Shown one piece after another: positions 50,690 through 61,694 of a DNA stretch of 64,000 bases. The stretch covers positions 22,895,127 through 22,959,126 of the forward strand of contig OX031066.1 of NCBI GenBank assembly GCA_943736015.1, in the 5' to 3' direction. Position numbers and translations under genes: made by a program. The DNA comes from Tridacna crocea (lineage: Eukaryota > Mollusca > Bivalvia > Cardiida > Cardiidae). Each line of letters begins with the position of its first letter. The stretch's first letter is position 1. The notes under the pieces are model-generated. The model was not told the DNA's origin and did not search any database. It saw nothing but the letters and a program-made list of their open reading frames with translations.

Positions 50690-51500
50690 TTGTTGCATAA
50701 ATCACGTAATAGACTTGATGGATCCACGTGAGACCTCGCATAAGGTAAAAACCTCACGTAAGGAAAAAAGTAAAAGAATTCATTATCTGCTTAAGTTGTG
50801 CAAAATGATGGGATTTGAAGTTACTTGCTGCCCTCATTGATAAATTTTTGTCATATCATGAGGAAAAACCTATCCATAACTTAACACATGTAAAAATGCT
50901 CAATGCAAAGAACACGCAAACCCATGACACAACACAATGTTTCTTTTGACATTGTCTGATCAGAGCCAATTCAGACGGTCTTTTCAGCTTTATAATGACT
51001 TTAAACAGTTAACTTCCACAGATGTCTTATTTAAGAAATAATCTTCTTTCTATCGTGGTATATCGTTCAATAAACCACAGTTGTGAGTTATGCGGCGCAA
51101 TAAATAATCCACGAGGGCGATAGCCCGAGTGGGTTATTCATTGCGCCGCATAACTCACAACGTGGTTTATTGAACGATATACCACGATAGAAAGAAGATT
51201 ATTTCGATTCTAACATGGCCAATTCTTAATGAAAGGAAAACATGTTCAAACTAAGAGTAAAAACGCGGATGAAGATATTGTTCCATTGAATAACTCACTC
51301 ATTGAATGACGTCAGTCTACATGGATTGTTGCAGATTTTACCACGTTTTCCTTGCAGTGTGTTTATAGAACCAAGGTCACGTGTCATGTAAGAATATAAC
51401 ATACTTTTGTGGTAAAAAAACATCATTATTGATTACTTTACTCCTAGTTTGGAACCATTATTAACATACTCTGTAATATGAAATCTTATCCCCCAGATTT
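50690..51500 (+). repeat. Local duplication, copy 1 (partner about 53700-54145)
   Basis: Shared phrases include 'tttgaagttacttg', 'aaacccatgacacaac', 'tcagagtc/ccaatt' and 'tatgaaa(t/c)cttacccc'. The foldback at 51033-51206 and flanking DNA to about 51420 are extra in this copy. Confidence 0.75.
51033..51206. repeat. Near-perfect foldback, about 75-bp arms
   Basis: 'aataatcttctttctatcgt', 'ggtatatcgttcaataaacc' and 'tgtgagttatgcggcgcaat' are mirrored as reverse complement, with the centre 'cgagggcgatagcccgag' itself palindromic. Stand-alone foldback MITE. Confidence 0.92.
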
Positions 51501-51503
51501 ACT

Positions 51504-52067
51504 AGGTGTGATCAGAATGTTCTCGGCCTGATACGCTTCGAGGCATTTCATTGGACAAAAGTCTTGTTCAGTCTGTCATTCTATCTAATTGAAAGTCATT
51601 TGGAGAGTAAAAAGCATTTGATCACGCTTGATTGCTTGTGTATGACAGTATTGAGAGAGGACAGTATGTCAAACTTGCAAAATTGACTGGAGGTGTTCTG
51701 CTCTTGCAGGACAATGCGCCTGCTCACATGTCATAAGTTGCCATGACTGCTGCGACTGAATGGGGATTCGAAGTGTTTCTTTACCCCCATATTCTCCTGA
51801 TATGGCCCCTTCTAACTTCTGTTCCCAAAATTGAAATCCAACCTTTGTGGAACACAGTTATGAAGCAATGACGGCGTCATAGAGGCAGTGAACGAGTACT
51901 TGGGGGACCAGGAAAAAGACTTCTATTTGGAAGAGATAAGCAAGCTCGAACAGAGATGGGCTAAGTGCATTGCCTTGAAGGGGGATTATATTGAAAAGTA
52001 ATGACCAGATTTTCATTCCCTGGTAATCGGAAGCATTTGGGGCAGAGAACTTTATGATCACACCTCG
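51504..52067 (+). pseudogene. Internally deleted mariner transposon with transposase remnant
   Basis: Inverted termini are visible: AGGTGTGATCAGAATGTTCTC on the left pairs with the complement of gagaactttatgatcacacct on the right. Between them the mariner DDE transposase C-terminal half is readable in pieces: LLLQDNAPAH (catalytic D block, about 51700-51729), then SPDMAPSN after a frameshift near 51795, then EAVNEYLGDQEKDF..LEQRWAKCIALKGDYIEK and TAA at 51999-52001. Stops and frame changes separate the blocks. At about 560 bp against roughly 1.3 kb for an intact mariner, the N-terminal DNA-binding half is missing, so the copy is dead. It lies in one copy of a local duplication whose partner (near 54140) lacks it. 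Confidence 0.85.
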
Positions 52068-52085
52068 AACAGCACAAGAAGTAAG

Positions 52086-52370
52086 TGTACCCTTCAAATA
52101 AAAAGCCAGTGGGAACACTGGAAGCCTTTTGATTTCAGAAATCGGGCTCTTGTAAGAAAGTTAGGCCAAACCAAACTGGAGAATGAGGATGATAACAGTG
52201 TTTCAGAAGAAGACAAGGTTTATTCAGAAACAGACCAAAAAGTGACACCAAAACGCTATCCAAGTTTTTATGGCTGGGAGCTTGACGTTGACTCTGTTGT
52301 ACAAAAGGCATGTGAAAAGAAGAGCATATATAAACTATTACATGTATATGGAATCCTGCATCCCTGGTGA
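52086..52370 (+). CDS. Possible orphan terminal exon or coding fragment, unknown protein
   Basis: An open frame without ATG runs from the mariner edge to TGA at 52368-52370. The part after a good acceptor-like 'ttttgatttcag' (ends 52138) reads RNRALVRKLGQTKLENEDD, an acidic Ser/Glu linker, then YPSFYGWELDVDSVVQKACEKKSIYKLLHVYGILHPW. Codon use and the mix of charged and aromatic residues look protein-like, unlike the low-complexity frames around it. I do not recognise the family. It could be the last exon of an unseen gene, a transposon coding relic, or chance. A family A MITE begins 10 bp after the stop codon. Confidence 0.3.
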   Translation, partial: CTLQIKSQWEHWKPFDFRNRALVRKLGQTKLENEDDNSVSEEDKVYSETDQKVTPKRYPSFYGWELDVDSVVQKACEKKSIYKLLHVYGILHPW

Positions 52371-52379
52371 AAGGCACAT

Positions 52380-52610
52380 TTAACCCATTAGCAAACAATA
52401 CCGGGTTTTTACAACCCTGAGATAGAAAAGCCTTTTGAAAACATTGTGGGAAAAGGAGAAAATGCTGGTATCCAGCATTTTCTCCTTTTCCAACATTGTT
52501 TTCTACCCTTCACAAAACAAATTTCAAGTTTTCAGTTACTTTTATTTTGATGTCTGCAAATGCTTTCGATTTGGATAAGCCAAAAATTTTGTTGTTTGGT
52601 AATGAGTTAC
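52380..52610 (+). repeat. Family A MITE
   Basis: TTAACCCATTAGCAAAC to 'ggtaatgagttacc'; apex 'gctggtatccagc'. Confidence 0.88.
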
Positions 52611-52834
52611 CAAATAATCCCGGGTTTTTATGTCCCTGAGGTAGAAGCCCATTGAAAACAAAAATAATGGGAAAAGGAGAAAATGCTGGTATCCAGTATT
52701 TTCTCCTTTTCTCACAATGTTTTTCTAATCTGCTGAAAACAAATTTCAATTTTTGAAATTTATACATTTGTCATCTGTAAGTCCTTTTAATTTGAACCAG
52801 TCTAAAACTTTGTTGTTTGGTAAAAAGTTTAAGG
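52606..52834 (+). repeat. Family A MITE abutting the previous copy
   Basis: 'gttaccaaataatcccggg' to 'ggtaaaaagtttaagg'. Its left TTAACCC is merged into the previous element's right end. Confidence 0.85.
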
Positions 52835-52855
52835 TTAATTGTTGTCTGTTAGAGA

Positions 52856-53160
52856 GTTTATTCACTCTTATGTTATTTCTTTACTTACAGATGACATGGT
52901 GAACCTATTTTCCAGATTTGTTATTTAGAGGCCCTCGGTTTGTTTTTCGCTTGAAGTGATGGTTTTGACGGGTGTATCTTTGAAAATGACAATGAAGAGC
53001 CTTAGCCTAAGCTCAACGAAATTCTGATAACAGACGAACAAGTTTGCTGTTACTATGATGTAACTGGAATACTGCTGAAAGTAGTGTAATACACCAGATG
53101 GGGACAAATCTGTGACTGGTTGGAGATGAGCATTAGATAAAGGTACATTTACATCTACAA
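52856..53160 (+). repeat. Local duplication unit (partner 54605-54935)
   Basis: Both copies share 'gacatggtgaa', 'gatggttttgacggg', 'tacaccagatggggacaaat' and 'ctgtgactggttgg'. Confidence 0.78.
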
Positions 53161-53204
53161 ACTGTGTTCTAAATAATCATAGCGCTAGAGATGCTCTTGC
53201 CATT

Positions 53205-53350
53205 TTAAATCATTTCCAAATGACAAATTCTAGTCTCTTTCAAATGGAAAGCTTCTGCTGGCAACAGTTTCAATAGTGATATAGATAACTTTAAGTTCTT
53301 TGACAGGGTAGAAAACATTTTGAGAAAAGGAGCAAGCAATTTCTCTGGTA
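53205..53350 (-). repeat. Family A MITE, decayed
   Basis: 'atttccaaatgacaaattc', 'gggtagaaaacattttgag', then interrupted. Confidence 0.55.
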
Positions 53351-53357
53351 CCTACAA

Positions 53358-53600
53358 TTATTTAGCTCCATGGGTCAAAGGCCAATAGGCTTATGTCATG
53401 GCCTGGTTTCCATCTTGTGTTCATCTGTCTGTCTGCCTGTGGGTGTGTTAACTTTTATTCTAAACATCTTTTTCTCTGAAACTACTCATCCAAGTTTAAA
53501 TTTGACTGAACCACAGACTTTTGACGTGGGCTCATATAGTGAAATCTTTAGAAATCGTCTTGTTACTAACAGTGAGAACTAGGGCTTCCAGTGTTAGTCA
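53358..53600 (+). mobile_element. Fragment of a tandem-core element end
   Basis: 'tagctccatgggtcaaagg', 'gcttatgtcatggcctgg' and 'ctgtctgtctgcctgtggg' match the terminal phrases of such elements; no core repeats follow. Confidence 0.5.
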
Positions 53601-54382
53601 CATCTCAGGGGTCTTATGTTCAAAAGCAAGTTGGCCAGGTATCGTAATGTTTAATTGGCATGTAGGGCTGTGTTCACACTCAACACAAGTTATTGCATGA
53701 ATCATGTTACAGAAATAAAATCCATGTAACAAATATTGGTTACATGCAAGACCTCAAGTAAGGGAATACATGGACAAAAAAGACCATTGTCAGCATATCT
53801 TGCATAGAATGACAGATTTTGAAGTTACTTGTAATCCTTATTGATAAATTCAAGTCAAATCATGTGGAAATACCTATCCAGAAATTAACAGACATGAAAA
53901 AGTGGTCATTGCAAAAAAAACACAGAAACCCATGACACAACAAAATGAGTTACATTTTCCAGTCAGAGTCACTTAAGACTGCATTTTCAGCTTTTTTTAT
54001 TGACTTTAAGCTGTATATTTACATAGATACCCGAATAAAGCAGAATTCTTTTCTACAAGTCACCAATATGGATTGCTTTACCTCTAGTTGGGAACCACCA
54101 ATGTCATACCCTCTAATATGAAACCTTACCCCCTGATTTTGAGCCCAGTGGGTATAAGTGTACCCTTGAAAAAAAAAAGCTAGTTAGAACACTGTAGGGG
54201 TTTCATATATTAGCCAGAAGAGGGATATAGGGCAATCATAGCCCTCTTGTTTCAAAAGTCTTCTCCTGCAGGGTTGTTTTCCCAAATATTTGCAAGTTCA
54301 TGCTATTTTTGTCTGCAATATTTAAGCAAAGCAGACAGTGTAGATCAAGATCAGCATGGAACAACAGTCATGAAAAGCACTT

Positions 54383-54597
54383 TTAACCCTTTAACAAACA
54401 ACAAAATTTTAGACTGGCCAAAATTGAAAGCGTCAAAATGAACGTGACTGAAGAATATAAATTTGTTTCAGGAAGGGAAGACAACATTGGGAAAAGGAGA
54501 AAATGCTGGTTACCAGCATTTTCTCCATTTCCTACAATGTTTTCAGAAGGTTTGTTTCACAGGGGTGTTAAAAGTTGTGATTGTGTGGTAAAGGGTT
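54383..54597 (-). repeat. Family A MITE
   Basis: TTAACCCTTTAACAAAC to 'gtgtggtaaaggg', then an 18-T run where the terminal TTAA is expected. Confidence 0.85.
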
Positions 54598-54604
54598 TTT
54601 TTTT

Positions 54605-54935
54605 TTTTTTTTAGAGAGTTTATTTATTTTAATATATTTAACTTACAGGTGACATGGTGAAACAGGTGACATGGTGAAACTATTGTCAGATTTGTTACTT
54701 AGAGGTGCTGGGTTTGTTCCTCACCTGCAGTGATGGTTTTGACGGGACTGATGGATGCTTGGGAATGACACTGAAGAGCCCTAATGTAAGCTTGATGATG
54801 CACAGAAAACAGATGAACAAATTCGCTGTTGCCATGGTGTAACTGGTATACTGATGGAAGTAGTGTTATACACCAGATGGGGACAAATCAGTGACTGGTT
54901 GGGGGTGATCAGTAGATACAGGTACATTTTACTAA
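54605..54935 (+). repeat. Local duplication unit (partner 52856-53160)
   Basis: Carries its own small duplication of 'acaggtgacatggtgaaac' at the start. Confidence 0.78.
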
Positions 54936-54959
54936 AACAAACTTTATTGTGAATGATCA

Positions 54960-55275
54960 AGCCCCAGTCGGGCAATCATGAGCATACAAGACTCAAGAGC
55001 CGGGGGTTTTGGTTCGATCCCCTGCTCCGCTTATGTCTTTCCAAGGTCTGATGATAGTCGTTGCAGCAGCATTCATTCATTTCTCACCGCTGATCATTGT
55101 TTCGATGATTGGTATGTGCGAAAGCAGCCAATGGCTTGGGAAGAATATTGTGTAGAGTACTTACTAAAGAAACTACAGGAAAGCATGAATAGGTGTACTG
55201 GCTGCCACGATATAACTGATATAATGTTAAAAAGGGCATTTAAAAACCATACAATCAGTCAATCAAATCAGTCCT
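54960..55275 (+). mobile_element. tRNA-derived SINE
   Basis: 'gccccagtcgggcaatcatg' and 'tggttcgatcccctgc' (B-box-like) at the head, 'gcgaaagcagccaatggctt', 'ataatgttaaaaagggcatt', and the tail 'caatcagtcaatcaaatcag'. Confidence 0.8.
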
Positions 55276-55284
55276 TTCTTAAGT

Positions 55285-55428
55285 GATATGAGTAACCTGA
55301 AGTTCTTTGACATAGTAGAAAACATTGTGAGGAAAAGGGACAGCATTTTCTCTGGCACCCACAATGTTTTCAAAAGTCTTCTCCAACAGGGTTGTTAAAA
55401 GTTGTGTGGTTATCCGACTGGGTTAAAA
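55285..55428 (-). repeat. Family A MITE, partial
   Basis: 'catagtagaaaacattgtg' to 'gtggttatccgactgggtta'. Confidence 0.7.
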
Positions 55429-55505
55429 TGCAGGTGGTGTATAGTATCCCTGCTGTATGTAGTAACTGTATAACTGAAAACTTTTGTTATGTGGAAATTC
55501 TTGCG
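55422..55505 (+). repeat. Short dispersed duplicate (partner 57530-57612)
   Basis: 'ggttaaaatgcaggtgg', 'tatccctgctgt' and 'ttttgttatgtggaaattc' occur at both places. Confidence 0.8.
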
Positions 55506-55759
55506 ATTTCACAGATTTGAAAAATTAGCAAACTTTTCTATTCGCTTATTTTTACCATAAGTGACGGTGTACAAAAAAAAAGGGAGTGTCTTGATTTTGC
55601 AAACATTTCTGTACACCAATGTCTGTATTAATCAGTAATTCCAAGAAGATTTTTTGACACACATATATAATTCATGTACACAGTATGTCATGTACATTCT
55701 TTAAACAGTAAGGAAAATAGCCTCTTTCCTTTGAATACATTTTGACCAGAATTGATATT

Positions 55760-55925
55760 TTGATCCTTTTCCACACAATGATGACTTTTCACGACCCTGA
55801 GAGAGAAGCCTTTTGAAAACATTATGGAAAAAGGAGAAAATGCTAGTAAGCAGCATTTTCTCCTTTTCCCACGTGTGCGACCCTTACAAAGAGAAATTAC
55901 ATCATTTGTCAACTAAGACGATTAC
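55760..55925 (+). repeat. Family A MITE, right part lost
   Basis: 'ccttttccacacaatgatg', 'cgaccctgagagagaagcc', hairpin, then 'cacgtgtgcgaccctt'. Confidence 0.75.
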
Positions 55926-56072
55926 TTTTAAAACTTTTGCTATAAATCAAAGTTCCTTAGAAATTTTAGCTTTTGATTTATCTGGATAAAATTTCCAGGA
56001 AAACTTTTGATTTATTTTTTGCAATAGTTTTAAAAAATATTCAATGATAGTTAGTATGTACCTCGCAGCAGA

Positions 56073-56302
56073 TTGACTCTTTACCAAACGACAAAATTTT
56101 AGACTGGTCCAATTTGAAAGCACTTGCAGACGACAAAATATATATGCTACTCAAAAATTGAAACTTGTTTCCAGAAGGGTAGAAAACTGTGGGAAAAGGA
56201 GAAAATGCTGGTTACCAGCATTTTCTCCTTTTCCCACAATGTTTTCAAAAGGCTTCTATCTCAGGGTTGTAAAAACCAGGGATTGTTTGGGAAAAGGTTA
56301 AT
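56073..56302 (-). repeat. Family A MITE
   Basis: 'ttgactctttaccaaacgac' to 'gtttgggaaaaggttaa'; perfect apex. Confidence 0.88.
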
Positions 56303-56674
56303 GCCACTCTACTATAGTTATGTTAAACTTACGTAAATTTTGTTCATAACTACCTGAATAAAACGGGGCCCAGGTCAGTCGATAGTAAACATAGAATAGG
56401 ATCTTGGATCTTCATTGACTGCAAATGGCAACTGTTGTTGTGAAAGGCGCTTGAAGGGTTTTAAAGAAGAATTGAAATCACTGTGAATATTGCTTTCTAT
56501 TTTCAGGAAGACAATGTGATGTAGAGATGGGTATTAGACTGAATCCTTTCAGCTCAGAGTGTTGGACCATGGAGTGTAGATTTAATCTGTTACTGCCAGG
56601 AAAAATAGGACATGTAATTGAAATGCTGTTTTGACCCGTGGGAAATTTAGATCTTAAAGAATTTTCTTTTCTTC

Positions 56675-56900
56675 ACCCTTGACCAAATATACCCGACTTT
56701 AAATGACCCTGATGAAGAGCTTAAGAAAACTTCGTGGGAAAAAGAGAAAATGTTGGTGACCAGCATTTTCTCTTTTTCCCCACAATGTTTTCTACCCTTT
56801 CAAAGACAAATTTCATCATTTCAGCTGTGTTTGGATTGTTGTCCTCAAATGCTATGAATTGCAGCAAGTTTAGAATTTGCTTGTCTTTAGTGTTTGGTTT
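56675..56900 (+). repeat. Family A MITE, diverged
   Basis: 'cacccttgaccaaatatac' to 'cttgtctttagtgtttgg'; the hairpin is intact around 'ggtgaccagc'. Confidence 0.72.
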
Positions 56901-57049
56901 TGCCAATCAGAAATTGTGTTACTTACACATTTAGAAAACCTTGGAGAATAAGACTAAGAATATTCTCAAGAATGGTTGGTGAATATGGGGCCAGGGCTTA
57001 GGCTTACAAAATTTTGGTAATGATATATGATAGTGTTTTGTTTTTTGTT

Positions 57050-57412
57050 GGAAGATCAAATTTCATCAAGTGAACATCATCATTAACATTTTGAGGAGTG
57101 GTGTTGCCATGTGTGAAAATGTTACCAATGACATATCACTCAATGAAATGAATCTTAGTCATTCACTGAAACAAAAATATTTCCTGCTTCTAACCACTTT
57201 TTTGTTAGTCCTTAAAAAGGCCCTGTACAGTTATTTTTGTCATTCCCCATGGCATGAATAGAATATCTGTCGCTTTTTCAAAGAAAGGTCAAAATTTATT
57301 TCCTCAAATGAATATCATTGGTAATATTTTCATGTGTGGGAGCCACGGGTGAAAATATTACCAATAACGTTTACTCAATGAATTAGATTTCAACCTTTCA
57401 CAGGAAAAAATA
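57050..57412. mobile_element. Family D element, old and degraded
   Basis: Two palindromes of the 'tttcatcaagtg' / 'gtgaaaatgttacc' type flank 'cttctaaccacttttttg', the layout of 31618-32066 extended at the far side. Confidence 0.6.
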
Positions 57413-57529
57413 TATCTTTTAAGTTTGCAAAAGAATTCCCAGAAGAGAGATAAATCTATTTGAATGGTGATGACATGTATTGCAAGTGACATAACAAATA
57501 ACAAATACATAACAAATACATAATCTGAC

Positions 57530-57612
57530 TGGGTTAAAATGCAGGTGGCTTATGGTATCCCTGCTGTCTGTAGTTACTGTGTAACTTAAAATTTTTGTTA
57601 TGTGGAAATTCA
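57530..57612 (+). repeat. Short dispersed duplicate (partner 55422-55505)
   Basis: See shared phrases 'ggttaaaatgcaggtgg' and 'ttatgtggaaattca'. Confidence 0.8.
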
Positions 57613-57674
57613 TGGGTTAAGAGGGGTTAAGAATCATTACATAATCCGAATCAAGAGTGTTACATGTATTTCAT

Positions 57675-57835
57675 CTTTTGGCTGCTAAGTATCACACACA
57701 TTTGCGATAGTGTACATCACAAACCATGCTGCTTAGGACAGACAGTCTGATCTTGATCTATGTTTACTGTGGGATATTCTATTGAAAGGAAAAGGATGCA
57801 GTTGCAATATTTGGCTGTAAACCATTAAATGTACA
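57675..57835 (+). repeat. Family B MITE, decayed
   Basis: 'ttttggctgctaagtatcac', 'gacagtctgatcttgatcta' and 'caatatttggctgtaaac'. Confidence 0.6.
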
Positions 57836-58000
57836 GTAGTTAGAAATTTGATGTTTTTTTTTTTCGGGCTGAAGTTGAAAGATCATGTTGTTATGAAAGT
57901 GATAGAAGCATGCTTGTTCTGTTCCCAATTTAAATACAATACCGAACGACTGGTTTAGGGGAGATATTTATCTTTCGCTTTGTAGTTATGATATTGGTCT

Positions 58001-58222
58001 TTAACCCTTTACTCCATACTCATTTCTACGCACTGCTTGAAGGAGCCTTTGGAAAACGTGGCAAATGGTGAAATTGCTCATGACAAGCAATTTCACCTTT
58101 TGCCCCAATGTTTTCTATGCTATCAAAAGGTGTCATATACACGTTAGAAACGGCTTCATCCTTGCTGTTATTTATGGTCAATTAGAGATACCATAGAAAT
58201 GCCTTATTGCTTAAAGGGTTAA
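58001..58222 (-). repeat. Family C MITE
   Basis: TTAACCCTTTACTCC to 'ttgcttaaagggttaa'; apex 'gctcatgacaagc'. Confidence 0.9.
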
Positions 58223-58429
58223 ACTTCGAAAAACAAGGATGTTTACCCATCATGGGTTCGAATCCCGCCAGATGTGGTTTGTATTTCTGTCATTCATTTG
58301 TTCATTTGTTTCTTTGTTGGGGACTATGTTTGTAAGATTTACCACTTGTGACTCACCACATGAAAAAGGACAATCATTCAATTTATCAATTAGATGGAAA
58401 CAGATCAAACATAGATAGTGCAGGTCAAT

Positions 58430-58660
58430 TTAACTCTTTACCACATGACAAAATTTTAGACTGGTTCAAATTGAAAGCATTTGCAGACAACAAAATAAAG
58501 GTGACTGAAAAATTGAAATTTGTTCTGGGGAGGGTAGAAAACACTGTGGGAAAAAGAGAAAATGCTGGTTACCAGCATTTTCACCCTTTACCACATTGTT
58601 TTCAAAAGGCTTCTTTCTCTGGGGCATCAAAAGTAGGGATTGTGTGGTAATGGGTTGGTT
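58430..58660 (-). repeat. Family A MITE
   Basis: TTAACTCTTTACC to 'gtgtggtaatgggttgg'. The right arm is altered ('ttttcaccctttaccac'). Confidence 0.88.
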
Positions 58661-58727
58661 AAGCTGGTAGTTCAGAAATGATTGTATGGTAAGGTAGGAT
58701 GAGTATTTTTTATACAGAAAATATCAT

Positions 58728-58835
58728 AAAGCGAAAAGTGTCAACCCTGTTCAGCCTGCGCAACCAGTGCAGTCTGACCAAGGTCGACAATTTCAGTAGT
58801 TCCTAGATGGTCGCTTTTCGCGTTATGGGTCACAT
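58728..58835. repeat. Small TIR element
   Basis: 'ataaagcgaaaag' and 'cgcttttcgcgttat' are inverted ends about 107 bp apart; the interior has 'gcgcaaccagtgcagtctg'. Confidence 0.5.
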
Positions 58836-59158
58836 ATTCTTGGGACACTTTTTATGCCCCCAGAGTTTTTTTTCTGGCATATAGAATGTTTGTCCTGATA
58901 ATGTCTGGGACAGGTTCGACATTGGGTGATGTAGGGTAAAGAAGTAGGTCACTGGGCCAGATATGATTAGAAAGTTTGTTTTGATACCTCGGACAATTTT
59001 CAAGTTTGTCTTGAAAAAGGATAGAAAATATTTGGGAAAAAGGAACTAGAACTGGCAAAATGTAAGGAAAACATTGTATGCACTCAGTCCATATCTTCAG
59101 CCAAATAATCCTGCAGTTCGATTAGAATGTTTGTTCACATGATATCTGGAACAATTTT

Positions 59159-60170
59159 TATCCCCCGCCGAAAGGCAGCGGGGGATATGGTAATAGTCTC
59201 CGTCCGTCCTTCCGTCCCACTTTTTTGTCTGGAGCATATCTCCAAAAGTATCATCTTCAAACTTCACAAGTGGATAGATCTCATTAAGGAGGTGTGCAGT
59301 GCACAAGAACCATAACTCTATCTTCAGTATTTTTGGAGTTATTGCCCTTTGTACACTTTTTTTCTGGAATTTTTGTCCGGAGCATATCTCCAAAAGTACA
59401 AAAGCTAGGAACTTGAAACTTCACACACATATAGAACTCATTGAGGAGAAGTGCAGTGCACAAGAACCATAACTCTATCTTCAGTATTTTTGGAGTTATT
59501 GCCCTTTGTACATTTTTACTTTGGATTTTTGTCCGGAGCATATCTCCAAAAGTATAAAAGCTAGGAACTTGAAACTTCACACATATATAAAACTCATTGA
59601 GGAGAAGTGCAGTGCACAACAACCATAACTCTGTCTTCAGTATTTTTGGAGTTATTGCCCTTTGTAAATTTTTACTTTGGATTTTTGTCCGGAGCATATC
59701 TCCAAAAGTATTAAAGCTAGGAACTTGAAACTTCACACACATTTATAGAACTCATTGAGGAGAAGTGCAGTGCACAAGAACCATAACTCTATCTGAAGTA
59801 TTTTTGGAATTATTGCCCTTTGTAAATTTTTACTTTGGATTTTTGTCCGGAGCATATTTCAAAAGTATAAAAGCTAGGAACTTGAAACTTAATATACATA
59901 TAGAACTCATTGAGGAGAAGTGCAGTGCACAAGAACCATAACTCTATCTTCAGTATTTTTGGAGTTATTGCCCTTTGTAAATTTTTACTTTGGATTTTTG
60001 TCCGGAGCATATCTCCAAAAGTATAAAAGCTAGGAACTTGAAACTTCACACACATATAGAAGTAATTTAGGAGAAGTGCAGTGCACAAGAACCATAACTC
60101 TATTTTGGAGTTATTGCCTTTTGTAAATTTTTACTTTGGATTTTTGTTCGCACATTTCTATTTAGATTCA
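59159..60170 (+). mobile_element. Tandem-core element with about six 155-bp units
   Basis: The left end is a hairpin, 'cccccgccgaaaggcagcgg', followed by 'ggatatggtaatagtctccg'. Units hold 'gtccggagcatatctccaaa', 'agctaggaacttgaaacttc', 'gtgcagtgcacaagaacc' and 'tttttggagttattgccctt'. The minus-strand frames with NEFYMCVKFQVPSFYTFGDM-type periodicity follow from the repeat. Confidence 0.85.
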
Positions 60171-60245
60171 CAGGCTTTTTTTGACTGATTACCCTTTGAT
60201 GAATTTATCCTGTTCTGGAACAAGTGCTAGTTTATTTTTCATACT

Positions 60246-60870
60246 TATTATCCCCCTGGTGGTGGGGGGGGATATGGTAATAGTCTCTGTTAGTCCCTCC
60301 TTCCGTCCCCAATTTTTATCCGGAAGATAACTTAACCAGTATTTCACCTACCAACTTCAAACTTCGTAAGTGGATAGATCTCGTTAAGGAGGATTGCAGT
60401 GTACATGAATTACAACTCTGTCCTTCAAATTTTTGAAGTTATTGCCCTTCGTTATTTTTCAGGCTTAATTTTTTTTTCTCTAGCACATAACTTGAAAATT
60501 GTTTCACATATCAACTTGAAAATTTGTATGTGTCTAGATTTCAATAAGGAGAAGTGCAGTGCAGAAGAATAATAACTCTAATTAACTTTTATAATTTTTG
60601 AAAAACAATTTCAGATATGAACATGTAACTTAACTGGATCTTACTGTGAGGAGTGAAGTGTACAAGAACGATAACTCTGGCAATATGATTTTTGAATTAT
60701 TGCCCTTTGTTATTTTTCAGGCTCAATTTTTGTCCAGGACATAACTCAAAATTTATTTCAGTTAATGACATGTTTCTTCACACGTGGATAGATTTTATTG
60801 TGGGGGACTGCATTGTACAAGAATGATAACTCTGCTTTTTATGATTTTTGAGTTATTATGTAATGAAATC
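60246..60870 (+). mobile_element. Second tandem-core element, same family, more diverged
   Basis: Starts 'tatccccctggtgg..gggg' and 'gatatggtaatagtctctg'. Three to four units contain 'acaagaa(c/t)gataactctg' and 'tttttgaagttattgccctt'. Confidence 0.75.
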
Positions 60871-61121
60871 CTGTGCCATGGAACAAGGGAGCTTAATGTA
60901 TAATTTTATCATGGACCAATTACAAAAAGGCCACATGTACATGCAAAACACAATACCTCTTATACGTTTGTATCAAAAAAGGTCTTTTTCGGCAGGGGAT
61001 ATCATTTCAACGAAATTGCTTGTTAAGTTTGTCTTGAAAAAGGATAGAAAATACTTGGGGGGAAAAAAGGAGCTTGAACTGGGGATCAGCATTTCCTTTT
61101 TTTCCAACTATATTTTCTAAA

Positions 61122-61350
61122 CTCTTAACTGCACAATAATATTTAACGACTCTGAGAAAGAAGCCTTTTGAAAACACTGTGAGAAAAAAAGAAAATGCTT
61201 GTATCCAGCATTTTCTCTTTTCGCACGATGTTTTCTTCCCTTTCGAAAACAAATTTCAATTTTTCAGTCACTTTTATCTTGTGGTCTACAAAATTTAATG
61301 CTTTGAATTTGGACCAGTTTATACATAATTATGTTGTTTGGTAAAGGGTA
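61122..61350 (+). repeat. Family A MITE
   Basis: 'aactcttaactgcacaat' to 'ttgtttggtaaagggtat'; apex 'cttgtatccagc'. Preceded by a decayed arm pair at 61035-61120. Confidence 0.85.
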
Positions 61351-61465
61351 TATTCCTCAAGATCGTTGAATCATAATTATGATTGTTTGGTGAGAGGTTC
61401 AGTATAAAGTAGCCAGTGCTTCCTACAGGTAAATACCCCTTTGTACACATTCTTTTCTATGTCAT

Positions 61466-61694
61466 TTAACCCTTTCCCAAACAATCCCTGCTTTTTACGA
61501 CCCTGAGGTAAAGGCCTTTTGAAAACATTATGGGAAAAGGAGAAAATGCTGGTAACCAGCATTTTCTCCTAATCCCACAATGTTTTCTACCCTACTGGAA
61601 ACAAATTTCAATTTTTTATTTATTTTTAGTTTGTCGTCTGCAAGTGCTTTCAATCTGGACCTGTCTAAAATTTTGTCGTTTGGAAAAGGGTTAA
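61466..61694 (+). repeat. Family A MITE, full length
   Basis: TTAACCCTTTCCC to 'tggaaaagggttaa'; perfect apex. Its right TTAA is also the left TTAA of the next copy. Confidence 0.92.

Noticed and set aside
59284-60088. Minus-strand frames with repeated MCVKFQVPSFYTFGDMLRTK
   Set aside because: Periodic products of the tandem-core repeat; no Met-to-stop unit is conserved outside it.
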